The translations under genes were made by a program, and so were the position numbers. From assembly GCF_040954645.1 (NCBI RefSeq), contig NC_092804.1:94924862-94988861 (forward strand): 64,000 bases of DNA. Reading direction: 5' to 3'. Shown one piece after another: positions 53,267 through 63,937 of this stretch. Every line of letters begins with the position of its first letter. Within the stretch, counting starts at the first letter, position 1. The DNA comes from Diabrotica undecimpunctata. Its lineage: Eukaryota; Arthropoda; Insecta; Coleoptera; Chrysomelidae. The notes under the pieces are model-generated. The model did no database searches. It was not told where the DNA came from and worked only from the letters and a program-made list of their open reading frames with translations.

Positions 53267-53415
53267 TGTAATGAAATGCAAAACCTTTATAAACTAGGTT
53301 TTAATATACAAGAAATTAGCATTGTTTTGTTTGAATGAATAACATGACAATTACATATGACATTAACTAAAACTAAGATGACAATTGACAAACACAGTTC
53401 ACAGACCACAGGACA
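53267..53415 (-). repeat. Gypsy-2 3' LTR
   Basis: 149 bp. It contains a small AAAACCT/AGGTTTT hairpin near its outer end that the 5' LTR lacks. Confidence 0.85.
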
Positions 53416-53427
53416 TTCACCCCAACT

Positions 53428-54518
53428 TTATTTTTGAACAAAGTCTTTAAGGTAAGCAGGTGTGTTTCTTTCCCTGGTACCTCTTCTAATAAGACTGTCT
53501 TTATTTTCTTTCTTTAAAACACTTTCAATATTACCTTGATCTTCCAGAACGTTAACAGGAGAATTATTTGGATTTTCCTCACATATACTCAATCTAGGGC
53601 TTGGTGGATCTTTGATAAACTGTTCATTAGAAACCGCAGATTCCGATCCACTAACACACTCCAGTAGAGATGCATCTCCTCGTGGTGCAAGTTGTCTTAA
53701 GACTACTGTTGTTTCTTTACCATCTTCACGTCTAACAACAGCATAGTTTGGATTTGCTTCAATTAGCTGTACTTCTTCAACGAGGGGTTCATATTTGGAC
53801 TGCCTCACATTTTTTTTTTCATAAATACTTTTCCGGGGGTTATCAACCATGAAGGAAGCGCAGCTCCATTTATAGCTTTTCTAGAATGATGAAACATTCG
53901 CTCATGAGGGGTACTGTTTGTAGATGTACACAAAAGAGAACGAATTGAATGAAGAGCTATCTCAACTACTTCTTCCCACTGTTCAGTTTTTAAATGTTTA
54001 GATTTTAAAGCAAGAGAAATAGTTTTCCATATAATTCCATTATATCTTTCTGTCTGGCCATTGCCTTCAGGATTGTAAGATGTTGTTCGGCTTGTAGGTA
54101 TTCCTTGTGAATGGGGAAATGTTTTGACTTCTTGGGACATAAATGCCCCCCCTTGATCTGAATGGCTTGACATGGATATACAAAGGGGAATCGAGAATAT
54201 TCGTCAACAATTGTTAGGATATATTTGTTATGAGATCTAGATGGAAGCGGTCCTTTAAAATCCAGAGACAATCTTTCAAAAGGCGAAGTAGCTTTAATTA
54301 ATCTCCCCTTGAGTTTTTAAAAACTTTGGTTTTATTTCTGCACAGATAGGACAGCGATTGGTCATTTCACGGACTTCATCAATAGTATATGGTAAGTTAC
54401 GTGTCTTTATCCAATGGACCATTCTGGTGATTCCTGGATGACACAAGGATTGATGTAGTTCAAATAGACTTGGTCGAGGATTTATTGAACAGCTCACTCG
54501 TGAGAAAGTATCTGGCAC
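53428..54518 (-). pseudogene. Gypsy-2 integrase
   Basis: H2C2 finger (SLFELHQSLCHPGITRMVHW, NRCPICAEIKPKF), catalytic core (SLDFKGPLPSRS first Asp, HSDQGGAFMS second Asp, PEGNGQTERYNGIIWKTI Glu), then a C-terminal region (VQLIEANPNYAVVRREDGKE, NTPAYLKDFVQK). Four overlapping frames show at least three frameshifts. No macrodomain or CCCH sequence follows, unlike gypsy-1. Confidence 0.88.
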
Positions 54519-56014
54519 TACATTCTCAACTCCTGGTCGGTACTGAATATCGAAACTGTAGCATGATAATTCAAGGCGCCATCTGATAATCTTCTCATTT
54601 TTTTTATCTTACTAGTGTGGTGCATATTGAACATAAAAGAGACAGACTTTTGATCAGTTATAAGTCGAAAATGTTTACCTATCAAGAAATGTCTCCATTT
54701 TATAAGAGCTTCCACTATTGCATAAGCCTCTTTTTCCACTGATGAATGATTTCTTTCACTTTTTGATAAGGTTCTTGAAAAGAAAGCAACAGGTCTTCCT
54801 CCTTGGCTAAGAGAAGCAGCAATACAAAAATCTGAAGCATCAGATTCAACGATAAAAGGAATCTTGTCATCAATCGTAGTAACGGCTGAAGAAATAATTT
54901 CAGATTTAAGAATTTGGAAAGCTTCAGCTGCTTGTTCTGTTAAAGGAAAAGTATTGCATGTGACTAGTTTTTGTATCTTTTCTGAAAATTGTGGGATACA
55001 TTTGGAATAATGTGCAAACATTCCGACAGCTCTCTTTAGTGATTGTGAATCGTTTGGTAAGGGTAACTTCTTTAATGGTTCAAGTCTTTCAGGATCAGGT
55101 TTTAAGGTCTGATTTTCTATTTGATAACCCAAAAGTTTGATTGAATTCAGTGTATAAGAACTTTTATTTTGATTTATTGTTAGATTGTATTTCTTCGCTA
55201 CTTCCATAAATTTATTAAGATTTTCATTATGTTGTTGTTGATTTAATCCACAAACCGTAATGTCATCAAGATATGCATATACACCTTTTAAATGTTCGGA
55301 TTTAATAATACCATCGATAACCCTTTGAAAACAAGCCACTCCGTTGGTTACCCCAAAAGGAATCCGGCAAAATTGGTATAGTTGGCCGTTGGCTTCAAAA
55401 GCAGTGTATATTTTCTCTTCATTTTTGATTGGAATTTCATGGTATGCATTTTTAAGATCAATAGTACTGAAGACAGAATATCTTGCTACTTTTCTAACAA
55501 TATCTTCAACATCTGGGAGAGGATAGGCATCTAAGTAAGTAAATTTATTAATCGTTTGTGAATAATCTACCACCATTCGCTTTTTGTGTGTTTCACTTTT
55601 TGTAATAAGTACTTGTGCACGCCAAAGAGAGTTGCTTTCTTCTATGATTCCATTCAATAGCAGATACTGTATCTCGTCAGATATGAATTTTCTATCTTCA
55701 GTTGAAAATTTTCTTGATTTAGTTGCCCTCGGTTTGCAATCATTTGATAGATTGGATAATAATTTGGGTGGCTCTATATTTAAGTATGCCAAACTACAAA
55801 TGTTATCTATACGATCAATAACTAAAGGCATTTTTGAGCCAGCAAAAGTGATTTCTAGAGAAGAATGTTGTTTAAGCAAGTCATGACCTATAACTACATC
55901 AGCACATAAATCTTGAATTATTGATAATTTGACATTTTTATAGGAATGTTCGTTTATTTCTAAATTAACAAAGCAGTGTCCTGAGATAGTCGTTCTGAGT
56001 GCTGTTGAAGCCAT
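54518..56014 (-). CDS. Gypsy-2 protease end, reverse transcriptase and RNase H
   Basis: A 498-codon open frame. Protease C-terminal part (DVVIGHDLLKQHSSLEI), RT with FSTEDRKFISDEIQYLLLNG, KRMVVDYSQTINKFTYLDAY, FSTIDLKNAYHEIPI, IPFGVTNGVACFQRVID, YAYLDDITVCG (intact YLDD), the connection, then RNase H (PFIVESDASDFCIAASLSQG, EKEAYAIVEALIKWRHFLIG, FRLITDQKSVSFMF). An indel in an A-run at about 54600 shifts the last residues, so the linker to integrase continues in another frame. The main enzyme domains look intact. Confidence 0.88.
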   Translation of the reverse strand: MASTALRTTISGHCFVNLEINEHSYKNVKLSIIQDLCADVVIGHDLLKQHSSLEITFAGSKMPLVIDRIDNICSLAYLNIEPPKLLSNLSNDCKPRATKSRKFSTEDRKFISDEIQYLLLNGIIEESNSLWRAQVLITKSETHKKRMVVDYSQTINKFTYLDAYPLPDVEDIVRKVARYSVFSTIDLKNAYHEIPIKNEEKIYTAFEANGQLYQFCRIPFGVTNGVACFQRVIDGIIKSEHLKGVYAYLDDITVCGLNQQQHNENLNKFMEVAKKYNLTINQNKSSYTLNSIKLLGYQIENQTLKPDPERLEPLKKLPLPNDSQSLKRAVGMFAHYSKCIPQFSEKIQKLVTCNTFPLTEQAAEAFQILKSEIISSAVTTIDDKIPFIVESDASDFCIAASLSQGGRPVAFFSRTLSKSERNHSSVEKEAYAIVEALIKWRHFLIGKHFRLITDQKSVSFMFNMHHTSKIKKMRRLSDGALNYHATVSIFSTDQELRM

Positions 56015-56033
56015 TATTATGCTTGCATGACTT

Positions 56034-56970
56034 CTAAATGTTTATAGACAATGCATAATTCTTACTGATATATGACTCAGAACTACCTGTGTCTATTAAA
56101 CTTTCAGTTGTATTTCCATTCACCTTTATCTCAGTAACACTTTTAGATAAGCATTGAGGGGCAGCAGCAAGATTTCTAACATTGGAACTAGATGTAGTAG
56201 TAGCTAAAACAGCAGCTGATACTGAATTGGGCATCTGAAGCCTATATACCTTGGAAAAATGTCCAACTTTCGAGCATTTCTTACAAACTTTGTCTCTAGC
56301 AGGACATAGGCTACGAGGATGCCTTTCAGTTGATCCACAAAAGTAACATTTCCAACTTTTCACAGCAGCAGAAGTATAATTAGTGTGCTCTCTGGTTTCG
56401 GAAGAAATTGTATTAATAATTTGTACAGGAGTTGTATAAGCCTCAGAGTGTTTTGAAGCTGACTCCAGAGACTGGGCTTTCACTATCGCTATCACTATCT
56501 TGCAGAGTAATAGTGTTGTTTTCTAGTAAATGTTGTCTTATGTCATTAGAAAGAATGCCATTAATAAAAGAGTCTCTTATATAATCTTCTCTATTTTGGT
56601 CTGCAGAAACGGCTAGAAAATTACAGTCTTTGGAAAGCACTTTAAGATGTTGAACGTATTGACCTATATTTTCACCAGTTTGTTGTTTTTTTGTCATTAG
56701 GATATGTCTGGCAAAAATTTCATTTTTGGGTTTAACAAAAGCTGCTTCGAGAATACTTTTGGCTTCAGAATACTTTCTACACTCAGAGATGAGTTCATAG
56801 ATATTGTTGCTCACGTAATTTACCAGTAGTTTGAATTTCTCCTCCTCTGAAACATCAATCACAGAGGAAATAAAGTGTTCAAAGGTAGCTTTCCAATGCA
56901 TCCATTCTTGAGACGATCTAGGAGAGTAAGGATCTGCATCGAATCTGTCTGGTCGTAGTAGCTTATCCAT
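56034..56970 (-). pseudogene. Gypsy-2 Gag and start of protease
   Basis: Gag frame 56443-56970 starts at MDKLLRPDRFD and shows a capsid-like core (QEWMHWKATFEHFISSVIDV, YELISECRKYSEAKSILEAA, ENIGQYVQHLKVLSKDC). A frameshift at about 56470 leads to the zinc-knuckle frame (CYFCGSTERHPRSLC, CKKCSKVGHFSKV) and the protease active site SLIDTGSSESYISKN. Another shift at about 56034 links to the RT frame. The second knuckle lacks its last Cys (VYRLQ). Confidence 0.85.
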
Positions 56971-56977
56971 ATTTGAT

Positions 56978-57022
56978 ATTTCTTGTATATTAAATTGTAT
57001 TACAATTTAATATACAAGAAAT
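56978..57022. repeat. 45-bp perfect palindrome at the gypsy-2 5' LTR / internal junction
   Basis: Two 22-nt arms (56978-56999 and 57001-57022) are exact reverse complements around a single T at 57000. It spans the LTR edge (56996) and the place where a primer binding site is expected, 8 bp upstream of the Gag start codon. Confidence 0.97.
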
Positions 57023-57121
57023 TAGCATTGTTTTGTTTGAATGAATAACATGACAATTACATATGACATTAACTAAAACTAAGATGACAAATGACAAACA
57101 CAGTTCACAGACCACAGGACA
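56996..57121 (-). repeat. Gypsy-2 5' LTR
   Basis: 126 bp; shorter than the 3' LTR because the segment with the AAAACCT hairpin is absent. Confidence 0.8.
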
Positions 57122-57126
57122 TGGTT

Positions 57127-57621
57127 CACTAAGAGACATCTTTAAGAGCAACATCCCGATAGCTATGAAACGGAAGACATTTGACCAAAGTGTTCTTCCT
57201 ATTATGACATACGGAGTAGAAACTCTCACGATCACAAAAACAACAGAACTAAAATGCGAGTGGCACAAAGGCGCATGGAAAGATCAATTCTCGGCGCTAC
57301 AAAAAAGACAAAATAAGGAATCAAGACTTAAGGAAAAGAACAAGTATCAGTGATGTCGTCGAACGTATAGCCAAGCTGAAATGGAATTGGGCAGGTCACA
57401 TAGCGAGACTGAAAGACACAAGATGGACCAGAAAACTAATGGACTGGCGCCCACGAGAAGACAAACGCAGCAGAGGAAAACCACCAACACGCTGGATGGA
57501 CGACATTAGACGAATATCCAAGAAATGGCAACAAGAAGCACAGAACCGTGAAGAGTGGCGAAAAATGAGAGAGACCTATGTCCAGCAGTGGTCAAAAGAG
57601 GTTGCACGATGATGATGATCC
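57127..57621 (+). pseudogene. LINE-A2 C-terminal region
   Basis: SLRDIFKSNIPIAMKRKTFD, QSVLPIMTYGVETLTITKTT, then after frameshifts VVERIAKLKWNWAGHIARLK, RGKPPTRWMDDIRRISKKW, and a stop after VQQWSKEVAR. This matches the C-terminal design of LINE-A1. Confidence 0.82.
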
Positions 57622-57624
57622 ACG

Positions 57625-57815
57625 CAGCTGACATTCTGTATGTCCTGATTAGCTCTTTCTACCGATCGTTGGATTCGATTGCGGCACTAGGCTTTCCGTG
57701 CACTAATTTAACATATTTCCACATAGTACATAGCTTAGATATAACTCGGGTACTGAACTCTCTACCATTATCAGACCGCACCTCTTTCGAATGTGGGTTT
57801 ACCGTTGTTTAACAC
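57625..57815 (-). pseudogene. Integrase core fragment of another Ty3/gypsy element
   Basis: On the minus strand: KEVRSDNGREFSTRVISKLC, TMWKYVKLVHGKPSAA, then a decayed ESNDR region where family members have a QSQGSVERAN-type sequence. It resembles the gypsy lineage whose integrase carries the MWP.L.IVHGKPRH pattern. Confidence 0.6.
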
Positions 57816-58310
57816 AGTCAGGTTTGCGGAGGAAATCCATTTGTTCCAAATTTCCCCTCTTTCGTCATTTTTTGGGGACCCATAAAGAATGGATTTGGCG
57901 TTTATATCACCATCGATTATATAAGTTGTTTCTCCCTGTGACGCCTCTATGATTTTTTCATTTTTTTCAGCCCGCTATTGTATCATGTTTATATTAGGTG
58001 AGATATAACAGGCTATGATTGCTAGTTCGTTTATTTTTTTCTTTAATAATCCCTTTTTCTTGGTAATTTTGTTTATGCACACTTTGTTGTTCACCAAAAA
58101 TACAGCAACGTCTGCTCTGTTATCGGAGATCCAACCGATTTCTGTTGAGATATTTTTATTCGGTTCTGGGACTATGATAATTATCTGCGTCAATTTGCAG
58201 GGCTTTTGAATAACTCAGGTCGTGTGCCACCTTTGCTCTTCCGATGTTCACCTGCAGTATTTTAAGTCCTTTCGTCTGGATCGAAGCCATTTTAAGTCGT
58301 TACAACTAGC
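57816..58310 (-). pseudogene. APE-type endonuclease fragment of an R1-like LINE
   Basis: Minus strand: LKILQVNIGRAKVAHDLSYS, KALQIDAD, a frameshift, IIIVPEPNKNISTEIGWISD, NRADVAVFLVNNKVCINK, NELAIIACYISPNINM, a stop, then IIDGDINAKSILYGSPKNDE (the GDxNAK box). No RT follows. Confidence 0.78.
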
Positions 58311-58989
58311 TCATCTACGTCTTAGGATGAGAGTATGTTCTAATATACCCAATCCTTCATTTAATTTAACTGGTATTTTGACTAACTATTTGCTTAGTTT
58401 TGCTGGAGATAATTATTGAATGATCTAGAATTGCTTTCTGATATATTATTTTTACTCGGTTAAAAAATTATAGGTATTATTACATAAGGTATTTTTAATT
58501 GTCGCTTATTGACGTTAATTAAAGCTTTTAATTTTTATAATAAATCTATACCAATTAAATCAATCAAAAATTTCGCTAAATTTAAAAAAATAAAATTTAT
58601 TTTATTGTTTTACTTTAAAAATATTAAAAGTTGCTTTCATCGTATTTATGTATATCACATTGGATCATTATTTTTATGAATTGTTTGTTTGTAGTTAATC
58701 TGTTGGTTAAATAATTGCGTGGAGGTAAAATTTGGTTTAGATCTTAGAGATCTTAGAGATCTAGGATTCTGGCTTATATTTGTTTTGCTTTGTGGATCGT
58801 TATTAAAATTTCTTTGTTAAAAATTACAATAAGATAGTTATCAAAATTAGGTTGATATTAATACGATGGGGATCTATCTGGTATATTCTATTGTTGTGTT
58901 TGAGGGGATCGAATATTTGAGCGATATTGTGGCAAATTATTTTTCGGAATAAAAGTGGGTGATCTAGAAATATTGTTTCTTATAAAGTA
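58311..58989. other. AT-rich non-coding
   Basis: No convincing coding signal. Part may be the decayed end of the Gag remnant or the leader of the R1-like piece. Confidence 0.4.
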
Positions 58990-59545
58990 TGTTTAGATGA
59001 AGGTATGAAAGAATTTTGTGAATTTAAGTTATTTCTGCATTTGTATTAAATATAGGAAATTTTCTTCTTCAATAACCAAACTCATAGCTTTTTCTAAACT
59101 ATCTTGATTTCTTAATCTTCTGTTTGTAAGGATAAATATAAACCTCTAATATATGTTTTTAAACTTAAATCATTATAACTTTTTATTCTAATTAATTTTT
59201 CTTGTGTTGTAACGTTAAGTGTATTTAATTTTGAAGCTACTAGACTACGGGTTTCTTGCGGGTCAACGCATACCGAAATTATAGGGGTTTCATTTCTAAA
59301 AGGCCTCAAAGTTATAAAGTCTTGGATTAAGCAATCGAGATCTCTCTGATCTCCCAAACTGAGGCTGAGGGCATCTTTTACAAGTTGCAATGTATTGAGT
59401 TCGGTCCTAGATCCTATTAACATTTGAGCGCTTCCATTTAGTTTACGTAGTATAGCTCAAAGTAAAAAAGTACATATTTAAAGTGTTATCTGTTTGGCTG
59501 GCAAAATTTGTAATTAAATGTTTGCAATTTTCTATAAATATATAA

Positions 59546-59611
<66 letters not shown>

Positions 59612-59668
59612 TATGATGGGATGGAATCCAAGTATAGTTTTAACAGTTGATAGTTTGTTTGAGCCATT
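58990..59668 (-). pseudogene. Gypsy-type Gag remnant interrupted by a (TA)n array
   Basis: Starts MAQTNYQLLKLYLDSIPSYD at 59667, meets the TA array at 59609, resumes after it at IFIENCKHLITNFASQTD, then SRTELNTLQLVKDALSLSLG, DLDCLIQDFITLRPF, TTQEKLIRIKSYNDLSLKTY, and in a shifted frame RLRNQDSLEKAMSLVIEEEN. The helix pattern is that of errantivirus/gypsy Gag. No zinc knuckle was seen. Confidence 0.65.
59548..59609. repeat. (TA)n microsatellite inside Gag remnant
   Basis: About 62 bp of TA repeats that sit within, and break, the Gag reading frame. Confidence 0.97.
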
Positions 59669-59685
59669 TTGTTATCTCTGTCACT

Positions 59686-62405
59686 TCTTCTTTAAGTGCC
59701 GTCTCCCGATTGGAGGTTGGATATCATCATCACACTCTTTACTCTATCTACTGCTGCTCTAAAGAGTTCTATAGAACTGCATTTAAATCAGTCCCTTAAA
59801 TTCTTCAACCATGACACTCTCCTTCTTCCTATAGGTACTCCTTCCTCCTATCTTTCTCTATATTATCAGCCTTAGCAGTTCATATCGCTATCCCCTCATT
59901 ACGTGTCCCAGATATTGTAACTTTCTTATTTTTATTGTTTATATACGCAATACTTCGGTGTTAGTTTTCATCTGTATCCATGCTATTCTAAGCATCCTCC
60001 TGTAGCACATTTTTACAAACGCATTTCTTGCTATTTCTATCCTGGCTCTTATTTCGGTTGTTTGATCATTATTATCTGAATTCCAGGTTCCTAGGTATTT
60101 GTATTTATCAACCCTTTATATCGGTACATTTCCCAAATGTATGGTTGTTGGTATATTTGTTTTCTTTGTTATTATAATGTATTTGGTCTTTTTTATATTT
60201 ATTTTTAGTCCATACTTTTCACAGAAACTGTTTGTTTTGTTTAGCAGTAATTGGAGTTGTTCAGCAGAGCTTGCCATAATCACGGTGTCATCTGCATATC
60301 TTATGTTGTTAATAGATCTTCTGTTAATTATTATTCCTTCACTTTGAGATAGTAATGCTTCTTTAAAAATGGCTTCACTATATACATTAAATAGTAATGA
60401 GAACATAATACATTACTGCCTAACTCCTCTCCTGATTTCAATTTCTGGACTGTGTTCGTTATCTATTACGATTTGTGTTCTTTGATTCCAGTAGAGGTTT
60501 GTTATGATTCGTAAGTCCCTATGGTCTATGTTTTTTGTCTTTAGAATTTGGACTAATTTTTCATGTCTTATGCATGTCAAATGCTTTTTCAAAATCAACG
60601 TAACAAACATGCACATCAACATTCATATCCATGCGTCTTTGAGCTAACACATTAAAATCAAATAACGCTTCTCTGGTTCCTAGTCCGTTTCTGAACCCAA
60701 ACTGACTATCATCTATTCCTTCTTCCAGTTTTTTATTTATACGATTATGTATTATTTTCAGGAATAATTTGAGAATGTGACTTATTAGTGATATTGTTCT
60801 GTATTCACTGCAACATTTAGCGTTTGTATTTTTAGGGATAGCACAAAAGGTGGAGAGTAACCATTGTTTCGGTATGTGTCCTGTTTTGTATACTGAGTTA
60901 AATAAGTCTACTATAATGTCTGTTTCATCATTTATGCATTTTAAGGTTTCTATAGGGATTTGGTCTGGACCTACTGCTTTACCATTTTTGCTGTTTTTTA
61001 ATGCCATTTTAATTTCCTCTTTTAATATCTCTAAAAAGATATCCTCTTCTACTTCTATCTCCATATGTTCTGTTCTATTGTCTTTGAACAGTTCATTGAT
61101 GTATTCTGTCCATCTCTTTAATTTTTCGTTAGTATGCAATACAAGTTTCCCATTTGCATCTTTCAGTATTCCCGGTTTTCTTGTTCTATTGTTGTGAGTT
61201 AATTCTTTAATTTTTTTATGTGTGTTAAAACTATCATGTCTTTTCTGGTATTCTTTTATTTCTGTGCATTGTTCTTTTAACCATTGTTCTTTCGCTTTCT
61301 TAATTCTGTATTTTATTTGTTTATCCACTTTTTTGTACATCTGATTATCTTTGTTTGTATATTTACGTCTTTCTTCCATTAAATCTAAAATTTCTTCCGT
61401 CATCCATTGCTTCTTTTTTATATCTGGTTGGTATTAGAATTTCTTTTTGACTTTTATCTATTTCTGTCTTTATTAATAACCATTTTTTATCCTCAGTATT
61501 TTGTAGAATTTGTTTTTTAACATTCATTAATCCGTTGTTGATTTCATCTGCCAGGCGTTGCCTTATGTGTGAGTTCCTTTATTTACTTGTATAGATTTTT
61601 GCATTTATTGTTCTTCGTTTTATTATTTTCATTTTGAGCCTAATTTTGATCACTACTGGTTTGTGATCATATGCTATGTCGGCACTTGGATAGGTTTTTG
61701 CGGATATAATTGCGTTCCTGTATCTTTGTCTAACTAATACATAGTCTATTTGGTTTCTTACAATTCTCTCTTCTTGATCTGCTGGTGACTTCCAGGTATA
61801 TAGTCTTCTTGGCATTTTGAATAATGTATTAGCTATAACAAAATTATTGTTTTGGCAAAATTCGATAAGCCTGTCACCCCTTTCTGTTTCCCAGACCATA
61901 TCCTCCTGTACATTCTTCTACTTTTTCTTCCCAAATCTTTGCGTTAAAGTCTCCCATTATAATTGTTACATCTTGCGTTTTAACGGATTTTAAAATGTTG
62001 TCTAGATCTTCGTAAAAATTTTCAATATCGCTCTCTGGTTTGTCCACAGTTGGAGCATAAACTTGTAGGATGTTTATTTTGGGTTTGTTCTGGTTTAATT
62101 GTAAGAGTATAATTACAATGGAGTTACAATTATAATGGAGTGTGGAGTGAAATTTATTACAGATTCATTAATGTTTTTGTTTAATATTATCCCGACACCA
62201 TATATGTGTGAACCGTCTTGACTTCCTCAATAATATATTGTTTTATTGTTTACTTTTATCTTTCCTGAGTCGGACCATTGGACATCACTGATTCCTAAAA
62301 TATCTATATTCAGCCTTTCCATTTCTTTAACGGCATTATGTACTTTTCCAGCTTGATGTAGACTTCTAACATTTCAAGTCGCTACTTTGCAAGTCTCTAT
62401 CAATA
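59686..62405 (-). mobile_element. LINE-B4: nearly full-length RTE-like element
   Basis: About 2.7 kb from endonuclease start to an (AAG)n-type 3' end (CTTCTTCTTTAAGTGCC at 59685-59701, close to the 3' end of LINE-B1). No clear TSD was found. Confidence 0.82.
59700..62405 (-). pseudogene. LINE-B4 endonuclease / reverse transcriptase
   Basis: Endonuclease starts ETCKVAT, a stop in place of Trp, NVRSLHQAGKVHNAVKEMER, LNIDILGISDVQWSDSGKIK; later a frame with TLFKMPRRLYTWKSPADQEE, RNQIDYVLVRQRYRNAI and YDHKPVVIKI (SDH box changed to YDH). RT (60561-61403): MTEEILDLMEERRKYTNKDN, NSKNGKAVGPDQIPIETLKC, FCAIPKNTNAKCCSEYRTIS, FGFRNGLGTREALFDFNVLA, VHVCYVDFEKAFD; then IEIRRGVRQ, a stop, LLFNVYSEAIFKEAL, NNIRYADDTVIM. 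A deletion near 60030 removes part of the thumb (VKM jumps to CYRRMLRI). The tail is decayed. Confidence 0.85.
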
Positions 62406-62673
<268 letters not shown>

Positions 62674-62790
62674 AAAAATACGACCGTTGATTAAATTTGG
62701 AAAATATTCAATGGTTGAATAGCAGAGGTTTTATCGGTCAATAATTGGCAAATAAAAGTCGTCAACTACTTTATTGATTTATTCGAATAC

Positions 62791-62821
62791 GTTTCGCTTT
62801 TATTTTTAAAAGCATCATCAG
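62791..62821 (-). ncRNA. Hammerhead ribozyme-like core, PLE-A2 left terminus
   Basis: On the minus strand CTGATGA (62815-62821), stem II GCTTTT/AAAAGC, GAAAC (62791-62795). Confidence 0.75.
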
Positions 62822-63049
62822 TTCACTACAAATAAAAAAGATTTTAGAATATAAGTAAACAAACCAACAGGGTTCATACTTACAAAAACAATTTGTAGGG
62901 TTTTTTTTATAGATGTTATAAAAACTCTACGATAACTTAACATTAAAGATTACAAACTAAACAAGAGAAACGAAACAAAAAATACAAGTAAAACTTTAAG
63001 AACATTAGTTCATTTAATTTTAACCGATGGCTTCATTTGAACGTTGCAA

Positions 63050-63396
63050 CGTTCAACTCTGACGAGTGCAACTCCTGCTACATTGGCCAGACCAGCCGCT
63101 CCCTTCAAGGTCGACTAACGTCCCACAAAAGCGACATTAGGATTTCTAAACCATCTTGTGCCCTTGCACAGCATGCCATTTCAACCAAACACAGTATCGA
63201 CTTCACGAATACCAAAATACTGTGCAAACAACAAAATCATCATAAGCGATCCATCCTTGAAATGTGTCAAATTCTTAAACATCCATCCTCCCTAAATAAG
63301 AGAATGTCCTCCGAATGTCCTCCTCCGAGTTGTCGATGTCCTCCCCGACATCGACAACTTGAGTCAGATATATCACTCCCTCATCATACAAAATAA
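63050..63396 (+). pseudogene. PLE-A2 GIY-YIG endonuclease fragment
   Basis: CNSCYIGQTSRSLQGRLTSH, KSDIRISKPSCALAQHAIST, KHSIDFTNTKILCKQQNHHK, RSILEMCQILKHPSSLNKR, then the expected TDIDNLS part is replaced by a Pro/Ser-rich stretch created by local rearrangement (see 63328-63359). All RT sequence is missing. Confidence 0.85.
63328..63359. repeat. 13-bp inverted repeat made by local templated copying
   Basis: AGTTGTCGATGTC (63328-63340) and GACATCGACAACT (63347-63359) are exact complements with a CTCCCC loop. Only the right arm is ancestral (it codes DIDN in other copies). Confidence 0.9.
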
Positions 63397-63906
63397 ATAA
63401 AAAAACCCCTTACAAGACAGAAGCTTCAATCCCATTTTTCTTTCCAAATTTCTTCTTTTTTTTTGTTTGTTTGTTTTTTTAAAGAAAAAGGAATAAATAA
63501 ATCCTTTAAAAAAAAAAGGTCCGTCCCTGTTCCGCTTGATAATTCCCTTAAGAATCGTAATCTGCACCATGCATTCCAAAGAAACACATGGACGACAACA
63601 AGCCACATGTGAAAATTATGACGAGCTGATCCAAAACAATCGAAAAGATTAGTGTGGTTTGACCCTCGAAAGAGCTTAAACCAACGTTCAAATGAAGCCA
63701 TCGGTTAAAATTAAATGAACTAATGTTCTTAAAGTTTTACTTGTATTTTTTGTTTCGTTTCTCTTGTTTAGTTTGTAATCTTTAATGTTAAGTTATCGTA
63801 GAGTTTTTATAACATCTATAAAAAAAACCCTACAAATTGTTTTTGTAAGTATGAACCCTGTTGGTTTGTTTACTTATATTCTAAAATCTTTTTTATTTGT
63901 AGTGAA

Positions 63907-63937
63907 CTGATGATGCTTTTAAAAATAAAAGCGAAAC
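63907..63937 (+). ncRNA. Hammerhead ribozyme-like core, PLE-A2 right terminus
   Basis: CTGATGA (63907-63913), stem II GCTTTT/AAAAGC, GAAAC (63933-63937). Confidence 0.75.

Larger units (their letters stand above)
53267..57121 (-). mobile_element. Gypsy-2: compact Ty3/gypsy LTR retrotransposon (3.86 kb)
   Basis: Both LTRs are present (53267-53415 and 56996-57121; on the plus strand each starts TGTA and ends GGACA), with TGGTT repeated at 53262-53266 and 57122-57126 as a 5-bp TSD. The internal part has gag, protease, RT, RNase H and integrase in standard order. The shared 117-bp LTR core shows very few differences, suggesting a fairly recent insertion. Confidence 0.92.
52252..57621 (+). mobile_element. 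LINE-A2: RTE-like element, split by gypsy-2
   Basis: The 5'-truncated element occupies 52252-53266 and 57127-57621, ending in a short (ATG)n tail (57609-57621). The frame reads WAAYG | SLRDIFK across the gypsy-2 insertion. Confidence 0.85.

Noticed and set aside
57063..57122. N-terminal part of a frame running from gypsy-2 LTR into LINE-A2
   Set aside because: The first 20 codons are LTR sequence; the LINE protein begins at 57127 with SLRDIF.
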